From Actinernus sp. WN-2022 (lineage: Eukaryota > Cnidaria > Anthozoa > Actiniaria > Actinernidae): a DNA stretch of 64,000 nucleotides. The DNA is taken from positions 72,287,012-72,351,011 of the forward strand of contig JAOWCC010000577.1 in the NCBI GenBank assembly GCA_030867875.1, written 5' to 3'. The first letter of the stretch is position 1. The number at the start of each line of letters is the position of its first letter. This document shows positions 1 to 11,390 of the stretch, one piece after another. The notes beneath the pieces were generated by a model. It worked only from the letters and a program-made list of their open reading frames with translations, did not search any database and was not told the DNA's origin. The position numbers and the translations under genes were made by a program.

Positions 1-65
1 ACTTCTTGCGCGTGCATTATTTTACGGCTGTACTGTACATGTAGGTTAGGGTGCTGCCATACATG

Positions 66-627
66 TAGTTGATCACTTATAAGCTGTACTCACTTTATAC
101 ATGTATAAGCTGCACCCCTAACTTTGACAACCTCACCAATTCAAATTTGAAATCTGAAAATGTTTCGGAAAAGTCTCACTTATGAGCCACATCATGATTT
201 TAGCGATTTCTCTCCAAAACCAAGTCAAGTTTAGAGCAACTTTTCCCCACTTTTTGGAAGTCTCTGGATCTCAAATCCCCTCATATTATCTACATGTACA
301 TGTATGATACATGTAGCTTGAGGATGTCTTACAGTTCAGTTCAGTTCTAAGACATTTTATATAGTTCATAAACCTGACAAAAATACTGAACACTCAAAGC
401 TAAACACATGGAAGTCCATCTCCGTTGGGTTTTGGCTGCCATCTTAAATGTAGACTGCTGACCATAAGATTTGAAGGTTCCAATATGGGGAACAATGCAT
501 GAAGGTTTTCTCGAGTTTTTGGAAAAGTTTTTGGAAATTGCTTGGCTACATGTACACTTTGAGAATGTTTTTGTCACAGTTTTCAAAATTTTGTGGCAAG
601 ATGCTGCGGCTTATAAGTGATCAACTA
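66..627. mobile_element. TA-flanked TIR element (MITE), about 0.56 kb
   Basis: The sequence GTTGATCACTTATAAGC just inside a TA at 66-67 is repeated in reverse complement just before a TA at 626-627. The subterminal motif ATAAGCTGCAC resembles the ATAAGCCGCAC motif of the elements at 1836, 8811 and 19404, so they may form one superfamily. TA duplication with short TIRs fits Tc1/mariner (pogo-like) non-autonomous elements. No convincing transposase ORF is present. Confidence 0.6.
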
Positions 628-1835
628 CAGTAACTTTTGATTTTGTCTTAGGAACCTTTGCACCAGTCACAGGCAGCCCAAGCTCAGGATTTGTGGCTCT
701 TACAAATCCTACGTAGATTACGTGATTGCTCGCGCAAGATTGATTGCGTGATCTAGCGCGCGCTAGAGTCACCGTTTTCTCCAGAAATTTTCCTTGTCAT
801 CTCACTAATAGAGTTTGCATTGATTTCTTATTGTGGTAAAATAAAGGTAAGAAAATAAAATGTTGCAATAAATGTACCTCGAGTGTCCTTTTCTTATGTC
901 CTTGGGTATTCTCTGCTATTTTGGGCTCGTTTGGATCGGTTTTAGAGAGCTTTTGATTTTTGAGATCTCTCTCTATAATGAAATGACAAGGCTGCACAGT
1001 CCATTGAGCACATCAAATCACTCGAAGGGCAATAAAGCACTCTAAAATCACTTCAATCCTCGCCACACTCCACAAAAGGACGTACCGAATGTCTGTCTAC
1101 GTTTATTTCGGGGTGGAATTGCAAAAAAATACATTTTAGCCCTCATAAACGACATATTTGTGGTATCAAAAACCGCTATTTCAAAACCCTCGGATGCTGG
1201 TAACTTAGTCCCGAGACAGCGGGACGTCCCGCGGATGGCAAATGCGATCTGATTGGTTGGTTGTCGTCACGTGCACGTGGGGTTTGTTAGACTCCACCAC
1301 GTGACGATGACCAACCAATCAGAGTACCTGTGCACCAGTTGGCTTGTATTTCTATTTTTTTTTTTGCAGATTTCAAGAAAAAAACCTATGAATCCCAGTG
1401 AGTACTGCCAAGCATGTAAAATCTAGGCTTGGTTGGAGAATTAAAGTGTACATGTAGCTACTAATATCACTGGACACATGTACAATGTACATGCTCTTGC
1501 CCAGGTCAAAATCAAGGAAATGACAGCTGCATTTGTACAATGAGTATTAGTCAAACTTGGAAATGAAGAACTTTGACAATTTACCTTGCAACTTTCCTGA
1601 AAAAGCCCCAAACAATCTTGATGATGTTTGAAGGGTGTACAATAAACATTGCTTTGACATTCTTCCGGTATCTGTGGAAGCATGAAATAAAATACATTAA
1701 TTCTATTGGGCAATTCCACCATCATGGATGTAACATTTGGATGAATTATTGACCTTAAAGATTTCTTTAAAAAAATTGAATCAAAAAGTATTGGTATTGT
1801 TTATAACGATGTGCTTGTATGTTTTGTGGAAAGAG
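628..1835. other. Non-genic stretch with one long hairpin
   Basis: No coding exon recognised. It holds a G-quadruplet-free, AT-rich spacer, a short motif (around 730-765, GCTCGCGCAAGATTGATTGC) that recurs in altered form at about 42311, and a hairpin at 1250-1325 annotated separately. From 1326 to 1835 I see only TACATGTA-type palindromes and random short ORFs. Confidence 0.5.
1250..1325. repeat. 75-bp inverted repeat carrying CCAAT and CACGTG
   Basis: The left arm contains CTGATTGGTTGGTTGTCGTC and the right arm is its near-perfect reverse complement, ending in CCAACCAATCAG. CACGTG sits near both inner ends. This could be a tiny MITE or a transcription-factor-binding palindrome. No adjacent gene is recognised, so a promoter role is unsupported. 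Confidence 0.6.
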
Positions 1836-2669
1836 TACCGTATTCACTCACGGATAAGCCGCACTCGCAGATAAGCCGCACACCGAGTTTAGAAGCTTGA
1901 TTCAGGGAAAACAAGATTTTTGAAAGAATATCAAACGTACATGTACATTGTATAAACCTTCATCGGACTTTCAAACTGGAGAAAACTCCAAAGTTGTACC
2001 TGTAATTTCAGCTCTGAAATAGTATAAACTTCATGTCTACATACTTAGAGATATGATTTATCTTTCCATTACCGCGATCTGTTCATTTAGATCGAATTTG
2101 ACTTCAACGAAGCCAACAACGTGCTCACGTTCATCCGTAGCTTAGTAACCAAGAGAGAGAGAGAGAGTCGGAAGAGAGAGGACTGGACTGTCACTAGAAG
2201 TTTTGTTTTCGCTGAAGGAAGTCAAAACAACATGGAGTAGTTTGCTTTTTCATCAGCTGTCTGTTACTATCATGCCTAAAAGGATATCCGAAAGCTATAT
2301 ATTGGAGAAAAACTTGTTACTCAAAGAGAGGTGGAAGATCTTTTCAACAAATTTGCTGTTAAAGTGCAAAGCTGCAAAGAAACATTCTGCCATTTAGCAT
2401 GGTATTTAATCGCTTGCAGAGGAACAAATATTCACAACATAAATGGATCTGTTTGGAGCCACCAAACTTGCAAAAGCAATGGCCAGTGCTTACTTTATGT
2501 TGGTTTGCTGTAGTTTTTATTAGTACATGTATAGCTTAGTATTTCTTTTAAATGTTAAATATTTTATGGAAATTTCCGGACCTTATGTACGGTAGATGTT
2601 CTCGCACCCCCGATTTTAAACTAAGATTTCGGGTAAAAAGGTGTGGCTTATCCGTGAGTGAATACGGTA
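1836..2669. mobile_element. TA-flanked TIR element, intact copy of family A
   Basis: It starts TA-CCGTATTCACTCACGG and ends with the inverted CCGTGAGTGAATACGG-TA. Tandem ATAAGCCGCAC motifs lie just inside the left end. The interior (about 2200-2510) is nearly the same as 19789-20099, including two overlapping short ORFs, so this is a second copy of the element split at 19404-24054. The TA target and TIR fit the Tc1/mariner (pogo) group. The interior might be a relic of a transposase N-terminus, but I cannot show that. This copy serves as the empty-site reference for the insertion at 20119. Confidence 0.75.
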
Positions 2670-3040
2670 TGAATTTTCACTTTTTAAAATAGGTGATCTT
2701 CAATGAAAAAGGAATGTCATGAAAAACCAATCTTTTTATGTTCCATTTTCATGTCTGAATTGCTGTGAACTATGAAGACCTTGCAAACAAACAATATTAT
2801 TTCTATATAGGGTTATGGTGACAGTTAAATAATTTACCATAATTTAATTTGATCTTCTGTGTTTGTCATGCTCAGTAAAAAAGCAGTTTCACAGACATTA
2901 TGTTCTCTGTAATGGACGTTACAGCGTGTGAAAAGTAAATGGAACTAATCCACAAATTAAATGCCAATGCAACTAGGCTCGGACACAAAACATTGTTACT
3001 TCTCTTGAGTCCCACATCCATGGGCATCCACGCCCACAGG
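2670..3040. other. No feature seen
   Basis: AT-rich spacer between two transposable elements. No exon, repeat or RNA gene recognised. Confidence 0.4.
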
Positions 3041-4284
3041 GGTACCGATCAAAACTAACCTTGCTTTTACTTTGCATGCACTCAAAATGCAAGTAAACAC
3101 AATGCAAACCCTGTGTGTACTTTGCATGCACTCAGAATAGACCCTGTGTTTACTTAGTTGCGTGTACTACATTGTACATGTACATTGTATTAGTAAATGC
3201 AAAGTGAACACAAAGCAAACACATAGTAAACAGGTGGCCCACAAATACAAATGGCTACGTTAATGATCAACTTGTGTTTTGTGCATTTTTTGGAACTCAA
3301 ATTGGGGAGAAATTACCACCAGAGAATTCCAAAACCTGATTCTTTAACTGACAGTTCATCCAAGAGGCAGAATTCCCAAACCAGATAAATACAACAAACT
3401 CTTGCATGCAAATCAGATTGGGCGATTGATACATTGTATGTATAGTATAAGTTATTATCAATAATAAATGTCTTAGAATGAGTTTGTAAACAGTCATGTT
3501 GAACATCTCAACATTTTCCTGCAAATAAACATGCTCGAGAACAGTTTGGCAATATTATTTCTGATGAGAGCACAATCGAAGCTGACTGCTACAAGATGAA
3601 TAAATTTAGAAACGTTGTGGGAGCGAAGAAATATTAAAAGGAGATCAAAACCAAAATATCCTTTGAAGAAAGCTGACCTGAGAACTTTAGTCACAAAACC
3701 GGCATGAAAACAAGGCTTTCATAGTTTCGCTTCATTTCTTGCACTTGGAGCTTGAGAAATGAGTTTTTTTTGTATGAAAACATAAGACAACTTCTCTAAA
3801 GTACTTAGAGGATGATTCAAGGTGTCAATGCTAAAATGGGAAGCAAAAGATTTTGATAGAGAAGCGAATGTGTGCAAAGATAAGTCTTTGTTTTTGACAT
3901 TTGTGTTTCAGCACGTGCTGACACATCATTATTCTTTTCCCTGCAAGCAGAAATCAGCAACGTTTTCATTAAAAATAACAGATTTTTATGAATGTTTTGA
4001 GCTAGAGGAAACTTTTCTCAATTCCCTAAAATATTTTAGACCACTGGTCCATGTTTTAGGGAAGTTGTAACTCAATCTCGAGCAGACTGTCTTTGGCTTG
4101 TGGCATTTATTTATTTCGATTTATAAATTATTAATCATTTGCCTTGCAGTTACTTGCGTTTACTTGCGTTTACTTTGTAGGGTTTAGTGACGTGAGCTTA
4201 CTTTGCTTTGTGTGTACTTGCATGCACTCAAGTAAACTCAAAGTAAACCCAAGTGAAAACAAAGGGGAGGTTAGTTTCTACCAG
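3041..4284. mobile_element. TIR element with ACTTTGC-rich ends, about 1.2 kb
   Basis: The left end (GGTACC, AAACTAACC, then repeated ACTTTGCATGCACTC motifs) is matched in reverse complement by the right end (repeated GTTTACTT and CATGCACTC motifs, then GGTTAGTTTCTACC). The arms are diverged and the exact borders uncertain. The interior (about 3300-4070) is AT-rich with short ORFs on both strands and nothing recognised. Probably a decayed non-autonomous DNA transposon. Confidence 0.5.
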
Positions 4285-4329
4285 TACTGTACATGTATGT
4301 AATGTTAATGCAACCACACTGTCTTGTAA

Positions 4330-5578
4330 TTAAGGACGGTGCCTTCTATTGTCAGCGCGCACGCTGTTCTGCGCATCTTGCGTCCCGCGGGTCATCCCGC
4401 GAGACAGGCATTTGCAGAAATATTTTGAAAAAGCTGTGTTAATTGTGTAATTTGACAGACAGAAAGATGAAGGATTTTAAAATACGGTCGAAAGATATGC
4501 TTGAGAAATGAAGGCGATTTGGGAAATCTTTAAATTCCACTACACGGCCACGAAAGACAATTTTCAGCTGAAAGTGAAATGGTATTAAAAGAGCCGACCA
4601 TTTCAATGATTTATCGTGGGGAGATGGTCGAAGAATCGTAGATTTAGGAGATTTACCCAACCAATTGAATGAAGGTTGTTTGGACTGCCATGAATTGCTG
4701 CTGTCTTTTCGCCCAGCACCTTGTGCTTTAGGCCTGTCGATGCTTTCGAGTTTTGTCAGTTTCTCCAAACATGGACTTGGCCGAGTATAAACAATGTGTG
4801 AATACGGTCAAATAAGCTTTGTGAAAACGGGTAAACCTCTTGGAAATCCAAAGAAGAACGAAGGAAGGACTGTATGGGGTTTGAGCACAAAGGAAGCAGC
4901 AACAGGTTTGATTTTCAATGAAGAAAGTCGAAAGACGGGACTGACTCTTTTCCCCACCACCATCTTGAAAATCTCCCAGAATGCAATAAAATAAACCAAT
5001 TTTCAGACTTACTAGGGAGACCTTGGTAAAAAATGTCAATTTTTGAAAATAAAATTAGCGATAAAGAGGCCTACCGTCCACATAACTTTTTAAAACGCGT
5101 GGATACCCCCATTTTTTTCTTTTTGTAATCTATAATATAGAAGCTACACAATGTTTACATATATTTTTTGGCTTTATAAAATTGAAACTTGTTGCCCATT
5201 TCAGCAAAAAATATATGTCTGTTCATGGTCACTATAATGAGGCTTACAAAGCAAAATTTGTACAAAAAATTATAATCATTGTAAGATAAATGGTTTGATT
5301 GGCATCCTTTGTGAAGAACGCTATGTCTAACGTTTTTTGCCCTAATATTTTGCCAGATAACCCAAAATATTAATTGAATTAAAAAATTGTTTCTCGGACA
5401 AAGAAAAATGCTGAGTCAGCACTTTTTTCGATTTTCATCCTTAATTATCTCTCTTAAACGTATGGGTACCCCATATTTTTTTTTCTGATTTCAAAAGCTC
5501 CTTAAGTTGTTCAAACAATCCATATAGATTTTTAGAAAACAAAATAATTGGTTTGCAATTAGTACGCACCGTCCTTAA
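4330..5578. mobile_element. TTAA-flanked element with GGACGGTGC termini
   Basis: TTAA at 4330-4333 is followed by GGACGGTGC; the reverse complement GCACCGTCC precedes TTAA at 5575-5578. TTAA duplication is the mark of the Kolobok and piggyBac superfamilies, and a GG start favours Kolobok (established knowledge, not proven here). The 1.24-kb interior has overlapping ORFs of about 100 codons on the minus strand (4439-5039) that I do not recognise and treat as chance. Confidence 0.7.
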
Positions 5579-6080
5579 GGCCAACTAATTTGAGAAGTGA
5601 ATATTATTGCCATCAAAAACATTTGTAGGTCTGTAAGTATAAAAGAGTTGATCTGCTTTTTAAATGTAGAAAGTTAATACATGTACATGCATATTGACTG
5701 TTTATTGTACAAGCCACCTACTTTCTGTCAAGCTCTTTGTAGATTTGCAGCAGCCAGCTAAAGGATGGTTTGTTCTTGCTTGTAAGGCCATAGTGGAAAT
5801 ATACAATAGTGTAGTCACTCTCGACATACTGATCAAGGGTATGTTTAATGTACCTGAAAGACCACAGGAAAAACATTGTGAACATGGGCCACTTATGTCA
5901 CTAACAACAAAATACATAATGGTGGTAGATTTACTATTATAATTATAACAGATCAGAGCTCCCACGATGACCCACATGTGAGTTCAGTTTGTTGGTGGGT
6001 TTTTCTCCAGGTTCTCCTCCCTCCTCAAAAACCAAGAATCTGTGTCACCAAATACCGGTAGTAGACCCTCTAGGGTATTG
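5579..6080. other. No feature seen
   Basis: Spacer between two elements. Only chance ORFs overlapping on opposite strands around 5700-5970. Confidence 0.35.
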
Positions 6081-6635
6081 TATATGGGCCGCGTCAGGCA
6101 AAAAGGGCCCGGACAACATTCAAGTTAAATAATTCCTACAACAGTGTTCCGTATTCTTGACGAGAAGCACTACATTTCATTCCTAACAATAACTGTCAGT
6201 TTCAAGAAATTCACAACAAATATCAGGGGTGAAATTTACGTGATTTTGATGCAAGGGCCCGATCACAAATATGACCACAAAATTTAGGAATCCTGTCAGA
6301 GGGGATGATTTTGATGTATGATATTCATTTATACCTGCTGGCATAATATGATTTTAGCAATAGTACAAGTTACACCTTGAAACAATCTTCTGATGATAAG
6401 GAATCATTTGCACCTGCTAAAATTTTGATCACATCCTCGTGTAAAAATATTGTAAATTTCGTCTTCGATTTCACTGGTCAATTTCATGAAATCAACACTA
6501 CTTGTTAGTAGCACAATGTGGCGCTCGTGATGCATATTGTAATCGCACCACAAGTATAAAAAACATAGTGCAATTTCACAATACATTTACATATTATGTT
6601 GTCCAGACCCTTTTCGCCTGACACAGCCCATATAT
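6081..6635. mobile_element. TIR element, about 0.55 kb
   Basis: The left end TATATGGGCCGCGTCAGGC, continuing to GGACAACAT, is matched in reverse by ATGTTGTCC running to GCCTGACACAGCCCATATA at the right. Arms are about 40 bp with a few mismatches. The AT-rich interior has no ORF of note. The TSD is unclear because the flanks are TATATA-rich. Confidence 0.65.
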
Positions 6636-7466
6636 ATGTATTTCGCTGTCTTTTGTTTTCATTGAGTTTTTTTTGGCACTACATGTATATGTTGTAGGTC
6701 AAATTGAATTCCAGGTCAAATTGAATCAACCTAGGTCAAATTGAATCAACCTAGGTCAAATTGAATCAACCTAGGTTGGAATATCAATGAATTTAAAAAG
6801 AAAAAAAATCCACACACCCCTCCCCTACAAAATATTTTTTGGACTACCCACCCCTCCCCTCGACTTTCCTCCCTACCTTTGCATCTCTCTTTTCCTTGTC
6901 CCCCCTGAAACACCTGTACTACTTACCTTGATGGTCACCCATCCACTTACTAACCTTACCCGATCGGGCTTAACTTGAGATGATGACGAGGAACGCCTGG
7001 TAGATGTACTCGGTAATCCAGTGGTTTATCGCACTGCGCCACAGAAGCGCTTGTTGATTAATACCATCGTTTATTCTATAAGTGACTACTGGTCGAACCC
7101 AGTCCCTCTCGTTATATGCGCGCATGCGTACTGCTAACAAAATCGGACTTGGAAACATCTTTCGAACTTTAACACAGATGAAGTTTATGTTGACTCTGCG
7201 TTCTTTTATGAAAACTGCAGCAACTCAAGAGAAGTAGGGATGCTAAATCAAGAAAAATACATTTTTTGTAGACGATCAGATGTACTTTACGGCTACACTC
7301 ATACTTTGAAACAAGCTGTGCCAACCGAACCGAATTTTACAGAGTAATCGGAACGACTGCAGAATACCCCACCACAGCAAGCTGTATTGTAGAAATGTCA
7401 ACGCGTCTATGCGTCAACTTGTGTGGAATACACAATGAACGTAGAGAGTAGAGAATAATGTTGAGT

Positions 7467-8348
7467 CAACGCGTCATCGCGTAGACTGCAGTTGCCTGTA
7501 GAACGAAGGTAGTAATATACATGTATAGCAGGGCTCGAAATTAAGAAAGATAAGGAGGCGTAATTTTACGCCTAGCTTAAAAATTTTAGGCGTAATTCTC
7601 CAAAATTTAGGCGTAAATAATTGTGCATTAGTAGCTGAAATTTGTATGTCATATTCGATATTCGATGCTGCTGCAATGAGTTGAATACAAAAGTTTCCGA
7701 AGGGGACCCGTTTAGTTTTGGAAGTTACAATTACCTCCCTAGGGTACCCCAGGTCCAGTGACAAGTCCTTGGGGTACAGCAACATGTCCATACCCATCGA
7801 TTTTTGGCAGGCATCCCTTTCTTCTTTTCCTTTCTTCTCCCTCCCCAGTCCTCCTCTTCTCTCCCGGAGTCACAGGTAATCCAATTCACGATTTTTTAAT
7901 CTGATTTCTTCGAAAATTTTAGATGCCTGCGGAGGAGGCTAGATCTAGGCGTAAAATTACGCCTAAGTGGAAAAGGTTAGGCGTAAAAAGAAAAAATCTA
8001 GGCGTATTTACGCCCGTATCGGGCGCAATTTCGAGCCCTGTATAGAGTACACTTTATTCATGTCAACGCGTCATCGTGTCAACGAGTAGACTGCGGTTCA
8101 TTGTAGAACGAAAGTATACTAAGTAATATATAGAGTACACTTTATTCATGTCAACGGGTCAACGAGTAGACTGCGGTTATTTGTAGAACGGTAGTAATAT
8201 ATAGAGTACACTTTATTCATGTCAACGCGTCATCGTGTCAACGAGTAGACTGCGGTTGATTGTAGAACGAAGGTAGTAACTGATATAGAGTACACTTTAC
8301 TCATGTCAACGCGTCATTGCGTCAACGAGTAGACTGCGGTTGATTGTA
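7467..8348. repeat. Tandem repeat of about 80 bp, five copies, interrupted
   Basis: Copies share GTCAACGCGTCAT, GAGTAGACTGCGGTT, TTGTAGAACG and TATAGAGTACACTTTA in that order. One copy lies left of 7528 and four lie at 8041-8348. They are separated by the CAGGG-ended insertion at 7529-8040. Period varies slightly because of small deletions in the third copy. Confidence 0.75.
7529..8040. mobile_element. CAGGGCTCGAAATT-ended TIR element inside the tandem repeat
   Basis: Perfect 14-bp ends: CAGGGCTCGAAATT at the left and AATTTCGAGCCCTG at the right. The flanks share TATAG (7524-7528 and 8041-8045). The interior repeats a GGCGTAAATTTACGCC-like palindrome near both ends. CAGGG ends resemble hAT elements, but hAT normally gives 8-bp duplications, so the superfamily is left open. 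Confidence 0.7.
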
Positions 8349-8689
8349 TTTATACAAAGATATTCAGCGAGACAGAGTATAATTATTCGTCATTTATTGA
8401 ACATGTAATAATTTTTAGAATCTTGAACAACTTACCTAGGTTGAATCAATGTGACCTAGGTTGAATTGATTTTGACCTGAAATTCAATTTGACCTACAAC
8501 ATGTAACTATACATGTAACTAACTATTTGCATTTCTCCATTATTAATTATCCTATTTAATGGGTACCTGACCTAGATTAGCTATTAACGGTTATTTCACG
8601 TACCCTAATACTCCTATTGTTGTTACTATAATTATTACTGTTGTATCTACTTATACATGTACATGTATCTGAGAGTGCTGTTGTAGCAA

Positions 8690-8810
8690 TTGTACAGAGT
8701 AGTGTCTCGGGCTTGTTCAAATGTAAAAGTATATGTTACTCGCTTAGAAACAGTGAATTCAACATACCTAGGTTTGAATCAGTTACATGTAGTTATGCAA
8801 AGCATTCAAT
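8690..8810 (+). pseudogene. LINE ORF2 C-terminal fragment, 5' piece
   Basis: The plus frame reads FNIPRFESVTCSYAKHSI and stops being LINE-like exactly at the TA where the element at 8811 begins. With the piece at 10531-10890 it resembles the end of a CR1/Jockey/L2-type ORF2 (usual order: KHS-RYLG-x-IW-KL-R--SL--FK). The two pieces are one reading frame apart, so the copy was decayed or has lost a base. This is a 5'-truncated dead LINE. Confidence 0.6.
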
Positions 8811-10530
8811 TACCGTATTTACCCGTGTATAAGCCGCACCTTTTCACCCAAAATTTTCGTTCAAAATCGGGGGTGCGGCTTATCTACGGGAACACCTAGA
8901 AAGGAGACCCAATTAACATTAACATATATTTACATACATGTATCATGAACCTGAATGAAGCTTTTATTATGCGACGGTGCGTATATTACAATCAGGTTCA
9001 AATCGCATCCGATCGTGTAATATAGCAATTTAAGCATAATCATTGGAAAAAAAGTTAAAGCAAAAACTCTTCTGAGACCCACCTTAGACCTAATTTATTA
9101 GAATTTCGTGAATATTTAAACGTGATTAAGCTTATTTACCTTCCAAAACAGGCTGATTCGCAGCGGTTGTCAAAGCATGCATCTAAACAACCAGGCATTC
9201 TTCGCAATTTTACACGTGGGAGATTGGCACTAGTTAATGAAAATTAATGATTTAAAGACTGCAGGTTAAAATATACACAAGAAATGACAAGGCAAGTTGA
9301 ACCTAGACTGTACACAGACCTCCGTAATCCCTTCAAATGAAGGAAAAGGTGGTCTGTACTACGGATGAGTTAATCGTGTTCTAGGTCACGTGGATAGTTA
9401 CAGGAATGCTGTAACCAGTCGCTGATTGGCTGGTGCCTCATAGCGGGTGGTGATTGGCTTAGCGGTTATGTTGACCTTAGTTCTGGCTCCGTGGGAAAAT
9501 CCGAGCTCGATTCACTCTAGTTTGGAATTGTATTAAGACGAATTGCTATGTCATTTTGTGTCCAGTACTCGGTTAATATCGAGAAAAAAATTATAAGAAT
9601 ATCGTTCATGGAACTGCTGCATTTCAAGTCTGGGAATAAATTATTTCTCTCGAATTTCAAGTAAAAAGTCGGCCTCAACATATATGCAGAAAGTGCCTAG
9701 CTAGGAAGTTTGAAAGAATTTGCAGGGAACAAACGAAATTCTTCTTCAGATATCGTCTAGTTATTCAAAACGAAAAGAAAGTCCATGTTCAAGAGCTCTT
9801 TTTGCAAAGCGAATGGCTGTGGGAGACGATCAACCAGAAGCAATATCAATAGCCTCGGCGGTCAGGCGAGTTGCTTACGAGCGCGACTTCTCAAACCTCG
9901 AGTTCACATGGTTCTCAAACTCACGAATCCATCCAATCTTCCACTTCCTCGAGGATAGAAATATCTCCAAATCCCTTCCTTTGAATGGATTACGAAGGTC
10001 TGTGTACATGTATATAGGCTATCGAAGAAGGGAATTTATTTTATTTCCCACGCTTCCCAGCGCGTCCTTGCATTGCCGTTAACAATAGGAAATGAACAAT
10101 CTGAAATCTACAATGTGTACCGTCTAGTGTTTCTCGGCCAATGGAAATCGATATGTAATTTATGCAAAATTATGTCGGAACACGATTAACTCATCCGTAG
10201 TACAGACCACCTTTTCCTTCCTTTGAAGGGATTACGGAGGTCTGTGTACAGGCTAGTTGAACCATATTCGATCGAATTAAAGTTGTGATTATTTATTTAT
10301 GACAATCTGATGAAGTTTTGCTTTAAGTACGAGTGTTTATGAACTCCAACAAAAGATTATTCTTTTTTTGAAGAAGTTTGGCATCAAGTACAAGCGTTTA
10401 TGAACTCGGACAAAAGATTTTCTAATTATTTTTTGTATTTTTCAAAAAAAGTTTTTTTCCTAAATTGAAGCTTCAAAACTTGGGGTGCGGCTTATCTACG
10501 GGTGCGGCTTATACATGGGTAAATACGGTA
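8811..10530. mobile_element. TA-flanked TIR element inserted in a LINE
   Basis: It starts TA-CCGTATTTACCCGTG followed by TATAAGCCGCACC; the right end is the inverted GGTGCGGCTTATACATGGG then TAAATACGG-TA at 10529-10530. It belongs to the same TIR style as the copies at 1836 and 19404 but is clearly diverged. TA duplication fits Tc1/mariner (pogo-like). It interrupts a LINE 3' end and is itself interrupted at 9304-10255. Confidence 0.75.
9304..10255. mobile_element. Nested element with 8-bp TSD GTTGAACC
   Basis: GTTGAACC occurs at 9296-9303 and 10256-10263. Between them the arms start TAGACTGTACACAGACC and end GGTCTGTGTACAGGCTA. The match extends about 85 bp into each side, through GGTCTGTACTACGGATGAG. 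Each arm contains a small palindrome, CCTTCAAATGAAGG on the left. An 8-bp TSD suggests hAT. An open frame at 9720-10082 (no ATG start) has no recognised domain. Confidence 0.75.
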
Positions 10531-10890
10531 GATACTTACATTGTAGGACTGTCTATATGGACAAAGCTTAGGCCTAGTCTTAGGACTGTGTCCAGTCTAA
10601 ATTCGTTTAAGCATAACATAAGAAAGTTAAATATATCAAACTTATTAGATAATAATTCTTACTGCTGCAAATTATGCAGCTCATGATTTTATCAGTTCTG
10701 CATATTAATTCTTAGATTATATAATAGATTTAAATATAGTTATAGTAGATTATAAAATTGTACATAACTCTAGGTAGGATACATTTTCCCTTTTATCTTA
10801 TTTTATTCTATCTTTTGTTCAAGTGTCCCCATTAGCTGAACAGCTAAACACATTATAAACACTGAAATAAAGTTATTATTATTAGCTAGA
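10531..10890 (+). pseudogene. LINE ORF2 C-terminus and 3' tail
   Basis: The plus frame to 10686 reads GLSIWTKLRPSLRTVSSLNS, then FKHNIRK, the usual end of a CR1/Jockey-like ORF2, followed by a stop. The roughly 200-bp 3' UTR ends in AATAAAGTTATTATTATTAG, a microsatellite-like LINE tail. It continues the fragment at 8690-8810. Non-functional. Confidence 0.65.
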
Positions 10891-11390
10891 AGTTTAGACA
10901 CAAAATTGTGTTGCATTGCATTGCGTTGCGCTGTTTCGTTTCATTTTGTTTCGTTTTATTCTATTTTATTGATGAGCGGAGCACCATACATGTACATACA
11001 TGTATGCAGTGTAAGATGAAAGTAAAAAATGCCTAACTTCCAGTTTTGGGCTCACACCTACATTTGTAACCCCGACACGTGATGTGCCTGAAAAAGTGCT
11101 GCCACTACGTATACACTGTTGAAACCAGGATCAAAACCTTGACCAGCAGCTAGCGATAATCAATTTTGTACGTTTTTTTCATGGTCATCTTCTTTTTCTT
11201 CTAAACCTTTTGCACTGATTGTACATGTACAAAACTCGTGTACTTACAAGAAAAGCATGTGATGATCTATGCAGTGAATTGGAGGAATCCTACAGGCTGA
11301 AAACACAATTAACAATCGTCCACTCTTGTCAGCTCCTAAAAAGAAAAGTTGTCATCATCACATATGCATTAGTTAAAGGGCGACTGTTAA
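10891..11390. other. No feature seen
   Basis: Contains a run of GTTTCGTTTCATTTTGTTTCG-like pentamer repeats (about 10920-10965) and TACATGTA palindromes. A plus-frame ORF at 11219-11401 runs into the minisatellite and is judged fortuitous. Confidence 0.4.

Larger units (their letters stand above)
6691..8500. mobile_element. Composite TIR element with AGGTCAAATTGAAT repeats at both ends
   Basis: The left end begins GTTGTAGGTCAAATTGAAT and carries three further direct copies of AGGTCAAATTGAATCAACCT. The right end (about 8430-8500) carries the inverted counterparts and closes with GACCTACAAC. Inside are a tandem repeat of about 80 bp (7467-8348) and a separate inserted element (7529-8040). No transposase seen. 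A direct repeat of the target is not clear. Confidence 0.6.

Noticed and set aside
6993..7100. tRNA-like sequence on the minus strand (GTGGCGCAGTGCG and GGTTCGA-type boxes)
   Set aside because: The boxes are in the wrong order and spacing for a tRNA and no cloverleaf forms. Possibly a decayed SINE, not supportable.
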